From contig NZ_SIJH01000001.1 in the NCBI RefSeq assembly GCF_004762095.1, positions 269,209 through 333,208 of the forward strand: 64,000 nt of DNA. The letters run 5' to 3'. Every line of letters begins with the position of its first letter. Position 1 is the stretch's first letter. Source of the stretch: Tabrizicola caldifontis. GTDB taxonomy: Bacteria > Pseudomonadota > Alphaproteobacteria > Rhodobacterales > Rhodobacteraceae. The position numbers and the translations under genes are program-made. This document shows, piece by piece, positions 19,069 through 28,756 of this stretch. The notes beneath the pieces were generated by a model. It was given only the letters and a program-made list of their open reading frames with translations. It had not been told where the DNA came from and did not search any database.

Positions 19069-19320
19069 CTAGCCGATATCCAGCGAAATCGCATGGATGC
19101 GACTGTTCAGGTCGCCCAGTGCCCTCTGAACCGCACGATGCCGGTTGACCCGGCTCATCGCCGCCAGGGCAGGCGCACGGATCACGATGCGGAAGTGGCT
19201 TTCGCCCGAACCGTCGTCGCCGGCATGGCCCGCGTGACGATGGCTTTCGTTCACGATTTCCAGCACCGAGGGGCTGAAGGCCGCCATCAGCCGCCTTTCG
19301 ATCTCGTCCTTCACCGCCAT
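19069..19320 (-). CDS. BolA family protein
   Basis: An 83-residue BolA-like protein. It starts MAVKDEIERRLMAAFSPS and contains NESHRHAGHAG and SHFRIVIRAPALAAMSRVNRHRAV, the conserved H-x-x-H-A-G loop and the [F]-x-[V]-x-[I] strand with a C-terminal R-H-R, all BolA hallmarks. BolA proteins partner with monothiol glutaredoxins in Fe-S trafficking or bind DNA. An ATG seven codons upstream lies inside the AGGGGGG Shine-Dalgarno and is rejected. It is divergent from the J-domain gene by 75 bases. Confidence 0.88.
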   Translation of the reverse strand: MAVKDEIERRLMAAFSPSVLEIVNESHRHAGHAGDDGSGESHFRIVIRAPALAAMSRVNRHRAVQRALGDLNSRIHAISLDIG

Positions 19321-19395
19321 GTCAGCGTCACCCCCCTTCAATCCGCCGGTAAAATCCCTAAACTCGTGGCCCCGAGTCGGAAAGGCCCCCTTCGC

Positions 19396-20028
19396 ATGAC
19401 CAACCGCCCGCCCTTCGATTTCGATATCCGCGTCTCGGCGGACAAGAAGCGCAAGAAGGCGGGCCGTCGCGGCATGTCTGGTGCCTTCGACACGGTCGAC
19501 CGTCCCTGCGATTATCCGGGCTGCAAGGAGAAGGGTGCATACAGGGCCCCCAAGTCACCCGAGCTGCTGGACGAATATTTCTGGTTCTGCAAGGACCACA
19601 TCCGCGAATACAATCTGAAATGGAACTTCTTCCAGGGAACCACGGACGAGGAATTCCAGAAGTTCCTTGACAAGAACCGCGTCTGGGAGCGGGAGACCAA
19701 GCCCTTCAGCCGTCTTGGCGACGGCAATGCCTGGGCGCGGCTGGGGGTGGACGACCCCATGGCGCTTCTGGGCGAGAAGGCGACACAGAACCCCGGTCGG
19801 GTCGCGCCGACAGCAACGCGCAAGCTGCCACCGACGGAACGGAAGGCAATCGAGATCCTCGATGCGCGCGACACGATGACGAAGACCGAAATCCGCAAGG
19901 TGTACAAGGGGTTGATCAAGATCCTGCACCCCGACATGAATGGCGGCGACCGCAGCCACGAGGAACAGTTGCAGGAAGTCGTCTGGGCATGGGAACAGCT
20001 TAAGGACAGCCGGTATTTCCGGGATTGA
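19396..20028 (+). CDS. J-domain protein linked to cobS
   Basis: A 210-residue protein with a C-terminal J domain (about 150-210: TKTEIRKVYKGLIKILHPD, with the HPD tripeptide that activates Hsp70). The N-terminal region carries a Cys/His cluster, CDYPGCKEKGAYRAPKS then FWFCKDHIREY, spaced like a small zinc site. There is no G/F region as in DnaJ. It precedes cobS by about 100 bases on the same strand. The same neighbour is seen in many alphaproteobacteria, so it may serve assembly or remodelling of the cobaltochelatase; this is inference from context. Confidence 0.85.
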   Translation: MTNRPPFDFDIRVSADKKRKKAGRRGMSGAFDTVDRPCDYPGCKEKGAYRAPKSPELLDEYFWFCKDHIREYNLKWNFFQGTTDEEFQKFLDKNRVWERETKPFSRLGDGNAWARLGVDDPMALLGEKATQNPGRVAPTATRKLPPTERKAIEILDARDTMTKTEIRKVYKGLIKILHPDMNGGDRSHEEQLQEVVWAWEQLKDSRYFRD

Positions 20029-20130
20029 CGTCGGGCGGCTCCTGCCTTCCCCTTGAACCCCCTCGCGATATGTTCCAAGGATGACGGGCCACGCGCAATG
20101 GGGCGCGGGCGGCTACCAGGGACGCAGGCG

Positions 20131-21105
20131 ATGCTGGATCAGGCGATGAAACCGACCGAGGAGATTTCGGTCCGCGAGATGTTCGGGATCGACACCGACA
20201 TGCGCGTCAAGGGATTTGCCGAGCGAACCGACCGCGTGCCCGAAATCGACCCGACCTACAAGTTCCATCCCGATACCACGCTCGCGATCCTTGCGGGCTT
20301 TGCCTATAACCGCCGGGTGATGATCCAGGGCTATCACGGCACCGGGAAATCGACCCACATCGAGCAGGTGGCCGCGCGGCTGAACTGGCCCTGTGTGCGG
20401 GTGAACCTCGACAGCCACATCAGCCGGATCGACCTGATCGGCAAGGATGCGATCAAGCTGCGCGACGGCAAGCAGGTGACCGAGTTCCACGAGGGGATCC
20501 TGCCCTGGGCGCTGCGTAACCCGGTGGCCATCGTCTTCGACGAATACGACGCGGGGCGCGCGGACGTGATGTTCGTCATTCAGCGCGTGCTGGAACATGA
20601 CGGTAAGCTCACGCTTCTGGACCAGAACGAGATCATCACGCCGAACCCCTATTTCCGTCTGTTCGCGACCGCGAACACCGTGGGGCTTGGCGACACGACC
20701 GGGCTTTACCACGGCGTCCAACAGATCAACCAGGCGCAGATGGACAGATGGTCACTGGTCGCAACACTGAACTATCTGTCTCACGACGCAGAGGCTGCGA
20801 TCATCCTGGCCAAGAACCCGCATTACAACACCGAAAAGGGCCGCAAGACGATCAGCCAGATGGTGACGGTCGCGGACCTGACGCGGACGGCCTTTATGAA
20901 CGGCGACCTGTCCACGGTGATGAGCCCCCGGACGGTGCTGAACTGGGCGCAGAACGCCGAGATCTTCCGCAACGTGGGCTATGCCTTCCGCCTGACCTTC
21001 CTGAACAAGTGCGACGAGCTGGAACGGCAGACGGTGGCCGAGTTCTACCAGCGCTGCTTCAACGAGGAACTGCCGGAAAGCGCCGCCAGCATGGCGATGC
21101 GGTAA
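20131..21105 (+). CDS. cobS: Aerobic cobaltochelatase subunit CobS
   Basis: AAA+ ATPase of 324 residues which, with CobT and CobN, inserts cobalt into hydrogenobyrinic acid a,c-diamide in aerobic B12 synthesis. Walker A is GYHGTGKST (about 68-76), Walker B region [11 protein letters not shown], then the sensor segment [13 protein letters not shown]. The N-terminal [10 protein letters not shown] is a CobS signature. I chose ATG 20131, preceded by AGGGACG; an ATG five codons later is possible and upstream in-frame starts lack conservation. cobT follows, but an oppositely oriented reductase gene separates them. CobN is not in the window. Confidence 0.95.
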   Translation: MLDQAMKPTEEISVREMFGIDTDMRVKGFAERTDRVPEIDPTYKFHPDTTLAILAGFAYNRRVMIQGYHGTGKSTHIEQVAARLNWPCVRVNLDSHISRIDLIGKDAIKLRDGKQVTEFHEGILPWALRNPVAIVFDEYDAGRADVMFVIQRVLEHDGKLTLLDQNEIITPNPYFRLFATANTVGLGDTTGLYHGVQQINQAQMDRWSLVATLNYLSHDAEAAIILAKNPHYNTEKGRKTISQMVTVADLTRTAFMNGDLSTVMSPRTVLNWAQNAEIFRNVGYAFRLTFLNKCDELERQTVAEFYQRCFNEELPESAASMAMR

Positions 21106-21170
21106 CACCCCGAATGGAAGCGGCCAGAGCCGGAGGCTCTGGCCGTGCGGAGTCCCGTTTCGGGATGGGA

Positions 21171-21776
21171 TCAGGCCGCCTTGGCGGGTTCTGCCCTTGC
21201 GGCCATCGTGGCGCGCGCCCACCAGACCACATCATCCAGCATCGCCTTGGCGGCCGGGGCGATCGTGGCCTCGATGTCGGCCAGGTTGCCCGAACCGCCG
21301 AAGCCCGAATGCACCTTGAAGAAGTCGCTGCCACCGATGCGGACGTTGTTGCGGGTGGGAACCATCTGCAACTCCACCCCGATGTTCTGCAGGTGGCCCA
21401 GCGCGTTCGCCGCGCCCATCGAACCATAGCCGATCGCGCCGAAGGGCTTGCGCGCCCATTCCACATAGGCCTGATCGAGCGCGTTCTTCAGCGCCCCGGT
21501 GATCGAGCGGTTGTATTCGGCGACGACGAAGATGTAGCCGTCGAACTCGCCGATCTTCTTCTGCCATTTCTGTGCAACAGGGTTCTGGCTGGGTGCCCAT
21601 GCGTTCGAGGCGACCTCGTCGAAGAAGGGCAGCGGATAGTCGCGCAGATCGACGACTTCGACCTCCATGTCGCCGCGCGCCTCGGCCTGGGCCTTGATCC
21701 AGGCGGTGGGCACATCGGCGAAACGGGTCGGGCGGGTGGACGAGACGATGATCGCGATCTTGGGCTTGTTGGCCAT
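21171..21776 (-). CDS. NAD(P)H-dependent FMN reductase
   Basis: A 201-residue flavodoxin-fold reductase. The N-terminal KIAIIVSSTRPTRFADVP is the FMN phosphate loop, EYNRSITGALKNALDQ is the diagnostic Y-N-x-S-x-x-x-x-L-K-N-A motif, and YGSMGAANALGHL completes the FMN site. It would reduce free or bound FMN, quinones or azo compounds. It lies on the opposite strand between cobS and cobT, interrupting what is usually a close pair. Cobalt reduction before or after insertion needs flavin reductase activity in aerobic B12 synthesis, so a functional link is conceivable but unproven. Confidence 0.9.
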   Translation of the reverse strand: MANKPKIAIIVSSTRPTRFADVPTAWIKAQAEARGDMEVEVVDLRDYPLPFFDEVASNAWAPSQNPVAQKWQKKIGEFDGYIFVVAEYNRSITGALKNALDQAYVEWARKPFGAIGYGSMGAANALGHLQNIGVELQMVPTRNNVRIGGSDFFKVHSGFGGSGNLADIEATIAPAAKAMLDDVVWWARATMAARAEPAKAA

Positions 21777-21944
21777 TGCTCAGCTTCCTTGCAAGGTTGA
21801 ATGCGGTACCTCGTTATCTGGCGACCGGACCAGCCATGCCAACTCCGCAGCGCCGCGCCGCTTTTGTGCAAGGGCGCACGATGACGGCGCCAGGGGGCGA
21901 ACTGGGCTCTGGCAGAGCCGCGCGGGACGCACTAGTCTGCGCCC

Positions 21945-23816
21945 ATGACCAACCGCAGCGACAACCCCGCCGATCCGTTCAAGAAGGCCCTGGCCGAAGC
22001 CACCCGCACCATGGCGGATGACCCGGAGATGACGGTCACCTATTCGGTCGACCCGTCCGGCATGAATGCCGAAGGCGTGCGCCTGCCGCAGGTCAGCCGC
22101 CGGATGACCCGGGAAGAGGTGCTGCTGGCGCGGGGCACGGCAGATTCGTTCGCGCTGCGGCGGAAGTATCACGACGATGCGGTGGCAGCCCGCTACGCGC
22201 CGGTCGGCCCCATGGCGCGCGACATCTTCGAGGCGATGGAGAACGCCCGCTGCGAGGCCGTGGGGGCCCGCGACATGCCGGGAACCGCCGGCAACATCGA
22301 CGCCAAGATCCAGCATGAGGCCGACCGCAAGGGCTATGGCCAGGTGACGCAGGCCAGCGAAGTACCGCTGCCGGTGGCCGCAGGCTATCTGGTGCGGCAG
22401 ATGGCAACGGGGCGGGCCTTGCCGAAATCGGCCGAGCATGCCGCCGATCTGTGGCGCGGCTTCGTCGAGGAACAGGCGGGCGAGACGCTGGCCAACCTTG
22501 ACGATGTGCTTGGCGATCAGGCGGCCTTCGCAAGACTTGCGCGGAAGGTGATCGCCGACCTCGGCTATGGCGACCAGTTGGGCGACGACCCGGACGCGCC
22601 GGAAGAAGAGGCCGGTGACGATCAGGCGGAAGAGGATCAGAACGCCCCCGACACCGCAGGCGAGGAACAGGAAGAGTCGGAGGAGGCCGAGGCCTCGCCG
22701 GAACGGAGCCAGGAGGAACAGCAGGACCAATCCCAGGCGCAGGTCACGATGGAGGACAGCGCCGACATGGAACAGGGCGACGAGGCGGAACTGCCAGAGG
22801 GCGAGGCGCCGCTGGAGCCCCCTCCCCCCGCCCCTCATTCGGATGCCGACCCGAACTATACCGTGTTTACCACGGATTTCGATGAGGAAATCCGTGCAGA
22901 AGAGCTGGCGGAGCCCGCAGAACTGGAACGTCTGCGCGCCTATCTGGACCAGCAACTGGAACCCCTGAAGGGCGCGGTCAGCCGTCTGGCCAACAAGTTG
23001 CAGCGTCGGCTTCAGGCCCAGCAGAGCCGCAGCTGGGAGTTCGACAAGGAGGAAGGCATCCTCGACGCAGGACGCCTTGCGCGTGTGGTGGCGAACCCGA
23101 CCACACCCCTGTCATTCAAATGGGAAAAGGACACCGAATTCCGCGATACGGTGGTGACGCTGCTGCTGGACAACTCTGGCTCAATGCGCGGACGCCCGAT
23201 CTCGATCGCCGCGATCTGCGCCGACGTGCTGGCGCGGACATTGGAACGCTGCGACGTGAAGGTGGAAATCCTGGGCTTCACGACCCGCGCCTGGAAGGGC
23301 GGGCAAAGCCGCGAACGCTGGCTGGCGCAGGGGCGCCCGCAGATGCCGGGGCGCCTGAACGACCTGCGCCACATCATCTACAAGTCGGCCGATGCCCCCT
23401 TGCGGCGGGTGCGGCCCAATCTCGGCCTGATGATGAAGGAAGGGTTGCTGAAAGAGAACATCGACGGCGAGGCGCTGGAATGGGCGCACCGCCGAATGCT
23501 GATGCGGCCCGAGGCGCGCAAGATCCTCATGGTCATTTCTGACGGGGCGCCGGTTGACGATTCGACCCTTTCGGTCAACCCTGCGAACTATCTGGAAAAG
23601 CACCTGCGCGACGTGATCGCCATGGTGGAACGCCGCCGTGCGGTGGAACTTATCGCCATCGGCATCGGCCATGACGTGACCCGCTATTATCAGCGCGCGG
23701 TCACGATCACCGATGTCGAACAGCTCGCTGGCGCAATGACGGAACAGCTTGCCTCGCTGTTCGAGGTCGATCCGAAAAAGCGCGCCCGGGCGCTGGGGCT
23801 GCGGCGGGCCGGATAG
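21945..23816 (+). CDS. cobT: Aerobic cobaltochelatase subunit CobT
   Basis: A 623-residue partner of CobS. The N-terminal helical domain (about 1-205) is followed by a very acidic, Glu/Gln-rich linker (about 210-300, for example [17 protein letters not shown]), and a C-terminal von Willebrand A domain starting near 400 with the MIDAS motif [11 protein letters not shown] and a later [16 protein letters not shown]. The layout is that of CobT/BchD-type chelatase subunits that bridge the ATPase ring to CobN. The start matches the family ([16 protein letters not shown]). Confidence 0.95.
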   Translation: MTNRSDNPADPFKKALAEATRTMADDPEMTVTYSVDPSGMNAEGVRLPQVSRRMTREEVLLARGTADSFALRRKYHDDAVAARYAPVGPMARDIFEAMENARCEAVGARDMPGTAGNIDAKIQHEADRKGYGQVTQASEVPLPVAAGYLVRQMATGRALPKSAEHAADLWRGFVEEQAGETLANLDDVLGDQAAFARLARKVIADLGYGDQLGDDPDAPEEEAGDDQAEEDQNAPDTAGEEQEESEEAEASPERSQEEQQDQSQAQVTMEDSADMEQGDEAELPEGEAPLEPPPPAPHSDADPNYTVFTTDFDEEIRAEELAEPAELERLRAYLDQQLEPLKGAVSRLANKLQRRLQAQQSRSWEFDKEEGILDAGRLARVVANPTTPLSFKWEKDTEFRDTVVTLLLDNSGSMRGRPISIAAICADVLARTLERCDVKVEILGFTTRAWKGGQSRERWLAQGRPQMPGRLNDLRHIIYKSADAPLRRVRPNLGLMMKEGLLKENIDGEALEWAHRRMLMRPEARKILMVISDGAPVDDSTLSVNPANYLEKHLRDVIAMVERRRAVELIAIGIGHDVTRYYQRAVTITDVEQLAGAMTEQLASLFEVDPKKRARALGLRRAG

Positions 23817-23887
23817 GGCGCGGCCTGCCGCAGCCGGGGGTCAGGCCAGGGCCTGGGCACCAGGATGTTGGCGAAGGGAAAAGGGTC

Positions 23888-25687
23888 ATGTTTCAAAGCT
23901 TTGAAAGCCATTCTTCGCCTGATCAGGGCCCACCTCGTCTGGCCTTGTTGCGGGCAAGGCTGGCAGAGATGGGGCTTCAGGGCTTCATCGTGCCGCGCGC
24001 GGATGCGCATCAGGGCGAGTATGTCGCACCAAGGGACGAACGGCTTCAATGGCTGACCGGCTTCACCGGGTCGGCCGGGTTCTGCATCGTGCTGCCCGAC
24101 CGGGCCGGCCTTTTCATCGACGGACGCTATCGCACCCAGGTCAAGGCTCAGGTGGACCTTGCGGCCTTCACGCCGGTACACTGGCCAGAAGTTCAGCCCG
24201 GAGACTGGATCAGGAACAACCTGACCGCGGGCCTGGTTGGGTTCGACCCTTGGCTACACACGGCTGATGAGGTCGAAAAGCTTGAGAAGGCACTGAAGGA
24301 TTCCGGTGCAGGAATTTGCCCTACAAGGACGAATCCGGTTGACCAGATCTGGCTGGACCAGCCTGCGGCGCCTTTGGGCAGGGTCTTTGTCCAGCCGGAG
24401 GCACTGGCCGGAGAAAGCCACGGCGTCAAGCGCCGGCGCCTGGCCGAGGCGCTGCGGCAAGCTGGGCAGCGCACGGCAGTGCTGACGCTGCCGGATTCGA
24501 TCTGCTGGCTGCTGAACATCCGGGGGGCGGATGTGCCAAGGAATCCTGTCGTACACGGCTTTCTCCTGTTGCATGACGACGCTCGGGCAGAGCTGTTCTC
24601 GACCCCCGCGAAATTCGACGCTGCCGTGCGGGCGCATCTGGGGCCAGAGGTGACGCTGCATCCGCCGGAAGACTTCTCGTTCGCGCTGCGCGGGATGACC
24701 GGTCCGGTTCGGGTGGACAAGGGTTCGGCACCGCTTGCGGTGGCGAACATCCTGCGGGAAGCGGGGGTCGAGGTGCAGTGGGGCGATGACCCCTGCAGGC
24801 TGCCGAAGGCGCGAAAGAACGCTGCCGAAATCGCCGCAACACGCGAGGCGCACCTGCGCGACGGCGCAGCAATGGTCGAATTCCTGTTCTGGCTGGACCG
24901 CGAGGCGCCGAAGGGAGGGCTGACGGAAATCGACGTGGTACAGGCCCTTGAAGGGTTCCGCCGCGCCACCAATGCCCTGCACGACATCAGCTTCGACACC
25001 ATCTGCGGCGCGGGGCCGAACGGGGCGATCATCCATTACAGGGTGACCGAGCAGACCAACCGCCCCGTCAGGGCGGGCGAGCTTCTGCTGGTCGATTCGG
25101 GCGGGCAGTATGCGGATGGCACGACCGACATTACCCGCACCATCGCCATCGGCGACCCCGGCTACGAGGCGCGGGAATGTTATACGCGTGTCCTTCAGGG
25201 CCTTGTTGCGATCAGCCGTCTACGCTTTCCGAAGGGACTTGCCGGGCGCGACATCGACGCGCTCGCCCGCTACCCCCTTTGGCTGGCGGGCCAGGATTAC
25301 GACCATGGCACCGGCCATGGCGTGGGCGCCTTCCTCTCGGTGCACGAAGGACCGCAGCGGATCTCGCGCCTGTCCGAGGTGCCACTGGAGCCCGGCATGA
25401 TCCTGTCGAACGAGCCTGGCTATTACCGCGAGGGCGACTTCGGCATCCGGCTGGAAAACCTGATCGTGGTCGAGGAGGCCCCCGCCATGGGCGACAACCG
25501 GCCGCATCTCGGCTTCGAGACCCTGACGTGGGTGCCCTTCGACCGCCGGCTGATCCTGGCCGAACGGCTGGCCCCGGGGGAACGCGACTGGCTGGATTCC
25601 TATCACGCAGGGGTGCTGAAAAGGCTTGGCAGCAGGGTCGGCGCGGATACGCTTGCGTGGCTGAGGCGGGCTTGTGCGCCGATCTGA
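23888..25687 (+). CDS. Xaa-Pro aminopeptidase (M24B)
   Basis: A 599-residue metallopeptidase that removes the N-terminal residue before proline. It has the long three-domain form (two N-terminal creatinase-like domains and a C-terminal pita-bread domain). Metal ligands appear as VDSGGQYADGTTDITRT (two aspartates), HGTGHGVGAFLSVHE (histidine), SNEPGYY and FGIRLENL (two glutamates). GGGAAAAGGG precedes the ATG. It lies 71 bases after cobT, followed 11 bases later by the DUF427 gene, so those two are probably co-transcribed. Confidence 0.93.
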   Translation: MFQSFESHSSPDQGPPRLALLRARLAEMGLQGFIVPRADAHQGEYVAPRDERLQWLTGFTGSAGFCIVLPDRAGLFIDGRYRTQVKAQVDLAAFTPVHWPEVQPGDWIRNNLTAGLVGFDPWLHTADEVEKLEKALKDSGAGICPTRTNPVDQIWLDQPAAPLGRVFVQPEALAGESHGVKRRRLAEALRQAGQRTAVLTLPDSICWLLNIRGADVPRNPVVHGFLLLHDDARAELFSTPAKFDAAVRAHLGPEVTLHPPEDFSFALRGMTGPVRVDKGSAPLAVANILREAGVEVQWGDDPCRLPKARKNAAEIAATREAHLRDGAAMVEFLFWLDREAPKGGLTEIDVVQALEGFRRATNALHDISFDTICGAGPNGAIIHYRVTEQTNRPVRAGELLLVDSGGQYADGTTDITRTIAIGDPGYEARECYTRVLQGLVAISRLRFPKGLAGRDIDALARYPLWLAGQDYDHGTGHGVGAFLSVHEGPQRISRLSEVPLEPGMILSNEPGYYREGDFGIRLENLIVVEEAPAMGDNRPHLGFETLTWVPFDRRLILAERLAPGERDWLDSYHAGVLKRLGSRVGADTLAWLRRACAPI

Positions 25688-25698
25688 AAGGGGGGCCA

Positions 25699-26040
25699 AT
25701 GGCCAGCCACATCACCGTATCGCCGATTTTCGGCCCGGTCACTGTCGAGGCGGCCGGGGTCGTCATCGGCACCAGCCACCGTGCACTTGAGCTGCGCGAA
25801 GGCAGCGCCCCACCGGTGATCTATGTGCCCAGGCAGGACATCGACATGGCGCGACTGACCAAGACCCGGCACCGGACGACTTGCCCCTGGAAAGGTGAGG
25901 CCAGCTATTACTCGGTCGTTCTTCCCGCAACCCTGCTGGAGAACGCGGTCTGGTCCTACGAGACCCCACTGCCCGGCATGGCCGCGATCGCAGGATACCT
26001 CGCCTTCTATCCCGACAAGATCACCGTGAGGCGCTGCTAG
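25699..26040 (+). CDS. DUF427 domain protein
   Basis: A 113-residue protein of the DUF427 family. Recognisable parts are VVIGTSHRALELREG, PPVIYVPRQDIDM and THRT-like segment HRTTCPWKGEASYYS, with the conserved C-P-x-K-G-x-A-x-Y. The fold is a small beta-barrel of unknown function. AAAGGGGGG stands before the ATG. Its 3' end overlaps the convergent sufE gene by 20 bases. Confidence 0.87.
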   Translation: MASHITVSPIFGPVTVEAAGVVIGTSHRALELREGSAPPVIYVPRQDIDMARLTKTRHRTTCPWKGEASYYSVVLPATLLENAVWSYETPLPGMAAIAGYLAFYPDKITVRRC

Positions 26041-26434
26041 CTGTTTCACGAATGCGCTGCACCATGGCGCGCAGTCCGTTCGAACGCTGGCTCGACAGAT
26101 GTTCGTTCAACCCCAGCCGGGCCAGTTCGGCCGTGGCATCAACCTTGGCGACTTCCTCGACAGGCAACCCGGCATAAAGCGCATGCAGCACAGCGATCAG
26201 GCCGCGGACGATCATGGCATCGCTATCGCCCTGGAAATCGAAGCGTCCATTCTCGATGATCGGTCGCAGCCAGACCTGACTTGCGCAGCCCTGAACCTTC
26301 AGCGCCGGCACCTTGAAGCTGTCATCCATCGGCGGCATCGCCTTGCCAAGCTCGATGACATGGCGGTAACGGTCCTCCCAGTCATCGAGGAACTCGAAGG
26401 TCTCGGCAATCTCTTCAAATGCTTCGGTCGCCAT
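26021..26434 (-). CDS. sufE: SufE family sulfur acceptor
   Basis: A 137-residue protein that accepts sulfur from a cysteine desulfurase for Fe-S cluster assembly. The active cysteine is C50 in VPALKVQGCASQVW, at the position of Cys51 in E. coli SufE, and MPPMDDSFKVP is conserved. The ATG at 26434 has GGAG seven bases upstream; the frame is open further but without homology. No suf cluster genes are adjacent, so this is a stand-alone copy. Confidence 0.92.
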   Translation of the reverse strand: MATEAFEEIAETFEFLDDWEDRYRHVIELGKAMPPMDDSFKVPALKVQGCASQVWLRPIIENGRFDFQGDSDAMIVRGLIAVLHALYAGLPVEEVAKVDATAELARLGLNEHLSSQRSNGLRAMVQRIRETASSASR

Positions 26435-26554
26435 GGTCCGCTCCGGCTGATGGCAGTCAGGTAAGGCGCGGGTCGGCAAAGGTCCAGCCCAAGATGCGCT
26501 TTTCAAACGCGGTGCCATGGGCTACCCAAGTGGCAACCGATCAGGAAGACTGCC

Positions 26555-27013
26555 ATGCCATTGTCCCGCCGCCTGTTTGCCCTTTCGATGGTTGCCGCGC
26601 TTGCCGGCTGTGGCGGGTTCCGCGACAGCCGCCTGAATCCTCGGAACTGGTTCGGGCGATCCAAGCCGCGAGAGACGATCGTTCTGCCCACCGAAAACAG
26701 GGAAACACGCCCGCTGGTCGATGTCGTGCTGTCGATGTCGGTCGAGCCAATCCCCGGCGGGGCCATAGTCAGGGCCCGGGGACAGACGCCTACACAGGGC
26801 TGGTGGCAGGCAGAGCTGGTGCCAATGCCGATCGACGACAACGAGGTGCTGGTCTATGAATTCCGGCTGCAGCCGCCAGTGACCAAGACCGATGTGAATA
26901 CGCCGCAGTCCCGGCAGGTTGATGTGGCCATCTACATTTCCGACATTCGCCTGGAGCGCGTGCGCGAGATCGTGGTGCAGGGCGCAACCAACGCAAGGTC
27001 TGCGCGGCGCTAG
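26555..27013 (+). CDS. Hypothetical lipoprotein
   Basis: A 152-residue predicted lipoprotein: positively charged start MPLSRRLFALSMVAALAGC, with lipobox LAGC giving Cys19. The mature protein (RPLVDVVLSMSVEPIPGG; GWWQAELVPMP; VYEFRLQPP) looks like a small beta-rich domain. I do not recognise a family with known function. It is flanked by divergent sufE and convergent rnd. AGGAAG upstream of the ATG is a reasonable ribosome site. Confidence 0.75.
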   Translation: MPLSRRLFALSMVAALAGCGGFRDSRLNPRNWFGRSKPRETIVLPTENRETRPLVDVVLSMSVEPIPGGAIVRARGQTPTQGWWQAELVPMPIDDNEVLVYEFRLQPPVTKTDVNTPQSRQVDVAIYISDIRLERVREIVVQGATNARSARR

Positions 27014-27100
27014 CGCGAACAGCTGGTCGGGCAGCTTCGTCTTTTCCTTGCCAAGGCCACAGCCGGGCACGGCCCCAAGAAATGATTGCGTTGCGCAGGG

Positions 27101-28255
27101 TCAGAGACGGACGACCCGGACTTCGTTCCCCTTGGCCGACAGCGCAATCTCGCCCCGGCAAAGCCGGATCGCGTCTTCACCGAAGGCCTCACGTCGCCAG
27201 CCGGACAGCGCGGGCACATCCCGCCCCCCCGCGGCGATCTGGTCCAGTTCCGACGATGAGGCGATGAGGCGCGGCGCAACGCCCAGACTTTCCGACTTGG
27301 CCTTCAGAAGAACGCGCAGCAGATCTGCGAGCGCCGGATTGACCTGCATCTGCTCTCGGCCGGGGTCGATGCGGGGCATGTCCTCGGGCCGCATCTCAAG
27401 CCCTTCCTTCACGGCGGCAATGATGCCCTCGGCAATCTCAGGCTTGCGACCTTCCCGAAGCAGCAGACGCGAGCGCCCGAGTTCCTCGATCGTCGTCGGC
27501 CGGGTCGAGGCAAGTTCCAGAAGCGCATCGTCCTTCATCACGCGCGAACGAGGGATGTTCTGAGTTTGCGCATAGGTCTCTCGGAAGCGGGCCAGCGCCT
27601 TGACCACGGCCAGGAAGCGCCCGCTGGTGGTGCGGGTCTTGATGCGCATCCAAGCCTCTTCCGGATCGATCGTATAGGTCGCCGGATCGGTCAGGATCGC
27701 AAGCTCTTCGGCCACCCAGTCGGCACGGCCGTTCTTCGCAAGCTGCGCGGCAAGCCATTCATAGATCACCCGCAGGTGGGTGACATCGGCCAGGGCATAG
27801 TCCTTCTGCGCCTCGGACAGCGGACGGCGCGACCAGTCGGTGAAGCGCGAGGTCTTGTCCAGGTTGGCCTTGGCGATCTTCTTCACCAGCGTCTCGTAGC
27901 CGACCTGTTCGCCAAAGCCGCAGACCATGGCGGCGATCTGGGTGTCGAACAGGGGCTTGGGGAATACCTTTCCCTCGACGAAGAAGATTTCCAGATCCTG
28001 ACGGGCGGCATGGAAGACCTTGACCGTGCCTTCGTGACGGAAAAGGTCGTAGAGGGGCTCCAGCGACATCTCGGGCCCCTCGATGGGATCGACAAGCACG
28101 GCCTCGCCCTGGCCGGGCAGCGCCATCTGGATAAGGCAGAGCTTCGACCAGTAGGTGCGTTCGCGCAGGAACTCGGTATCTATGGTGACGTAAGGCGCTG
28201 CCTTGGCCGCCTCGCAATAGGCGGCGAGGTCGTCGGTCGTGGTGATGGTGCGCAT
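27101..28255 (-). CDS. rnd: Ribonuclease D
   Basis: 3'-5' exoribonuclease of 384 residues that trims tRNA precursors. The DEDD catalytic set is visible: Asp26 and Glu28 in TIDTEFLRE, the aspartate in HAARQDLEIFF, and ALADVTHL with the final aspartate (DEDDy type, the Tyr being in DYALADV). HRDC-like helical domains follow (for example IPRSRVMKDDALLELA). Length is typical. It is divergent from the DUF454 gene. Confidence 0.95.
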   Translation of the reverse strand: MRTITTTDDLAAYCEAAKAAPYVTIDTEFLRERTYWSKLCLIQMALPGQGEAVLVDPIEGPEMSLEPLYDLFRHEGTVKVFHAARQDLEIFFVEGKVFPKPLFDTQIAAMVCGFGEQVGYETLVKKIAKANLDKTSRFTDWSRRPLSEAQKDYALADVTHLRVIYEWLAAQLAKNGRADWVAEELAILTDPATYTIDPEEAWMRIKTRTTSGRFLAVVKALARFRETYAQTQNIPRSRVMKDDALLELASTRPTTIEELGRSRLLLREGRKPEIAEGIIAAVKEGLEMRPEDMPRIDPGREQMQVNPALADLLRVLLKAKSESLGVAPRLIASSSELDQIAAGGRDVPALSGWRREAFGEDAIRLCRGEIALSAKGNEVRVVRL

Positions 28256-28393
28256 GGGCCGTCTTTCGTCGCGGGGTTATCCCGCAGGGTTTCGCGCCGC
28301 TATAGGGGGCAATGACCGAAAAGGAAAGGGGTCTGGGGCTTGAGCCTCGCACCGGACCGTGCGTTGATACCGCCACGCAGCTGGCAGGTGGAC

Positions 28394-28756
28394 ATGCAGC
28401 TGTTCCGGGTTCTTCTGGGCGGGGTCTTCATGGTCCTGGGTCTGGTGGGGTTGCCGCTGCCCGTCGTGCCGACAACCCCGTTCGTGCTGCTGGCGGCAGG
28501 TTGCTTCACCAGATCCTCGCCCAGGCTGCACGGCTGGCTGGCAGCGCATCCGGTCTTCGGCCCACCGCTGCGGAACTGGGAGGAAAACGGCGCCATCTCG
28601 CGTCCGGCAAAGCGGCTTGCCGTGGTCAGCATTGCGGCAGTCCTGGCAGCATCGGTGCTGCTTTGGCTTTCCTGGCCGTGGCTGCTGGCGCAGGGCGCCC
28701 TGATCGCGGTCGGCTGCGGCTTTGTGCTGACGCGGCCGGACGGCCCGTCAGGCTAG
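28394..28756 (+). CDS. DUF454 (YbaN family) membrane protein
   Basis: Small inner-membrane protein of about 120 residues matching YbaN: the motif LPLPVVPTTPFVLLAAGCF, then FTRSSPRLHGWL, GPPLRNWEENGAI, and two more hydrophobic helices (VVSIAAVLAASVLLWLSW; LLAQGALIAVGCGFVL). I take the ATG at 28394, which aligns with the family start and has AGGTGG just upstream; a TTG at 28340 would add 18 residues. Function unknown. The 3' end overlaps convergent purN by 9 bases. Confidence 0.85.
   Translation: MQLFRVLLGGVFMVLGLVGLPLPVVPTTPFVLLAAGCFTRSSPRLHGWLAAHPVFGPPLRNWEENGAISRPAKRLAVVSIAAVLAASVLLWLSWPWLLAQGALIAVGCGFVLTRPDGPSG

Noticed and set aside
22600..22830. Low-complexity repeat in cobT as a possible recombination artefact
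   Set aside because: An acidic Glu/Gln linker at this place is normal for CobT; the frame is intact.
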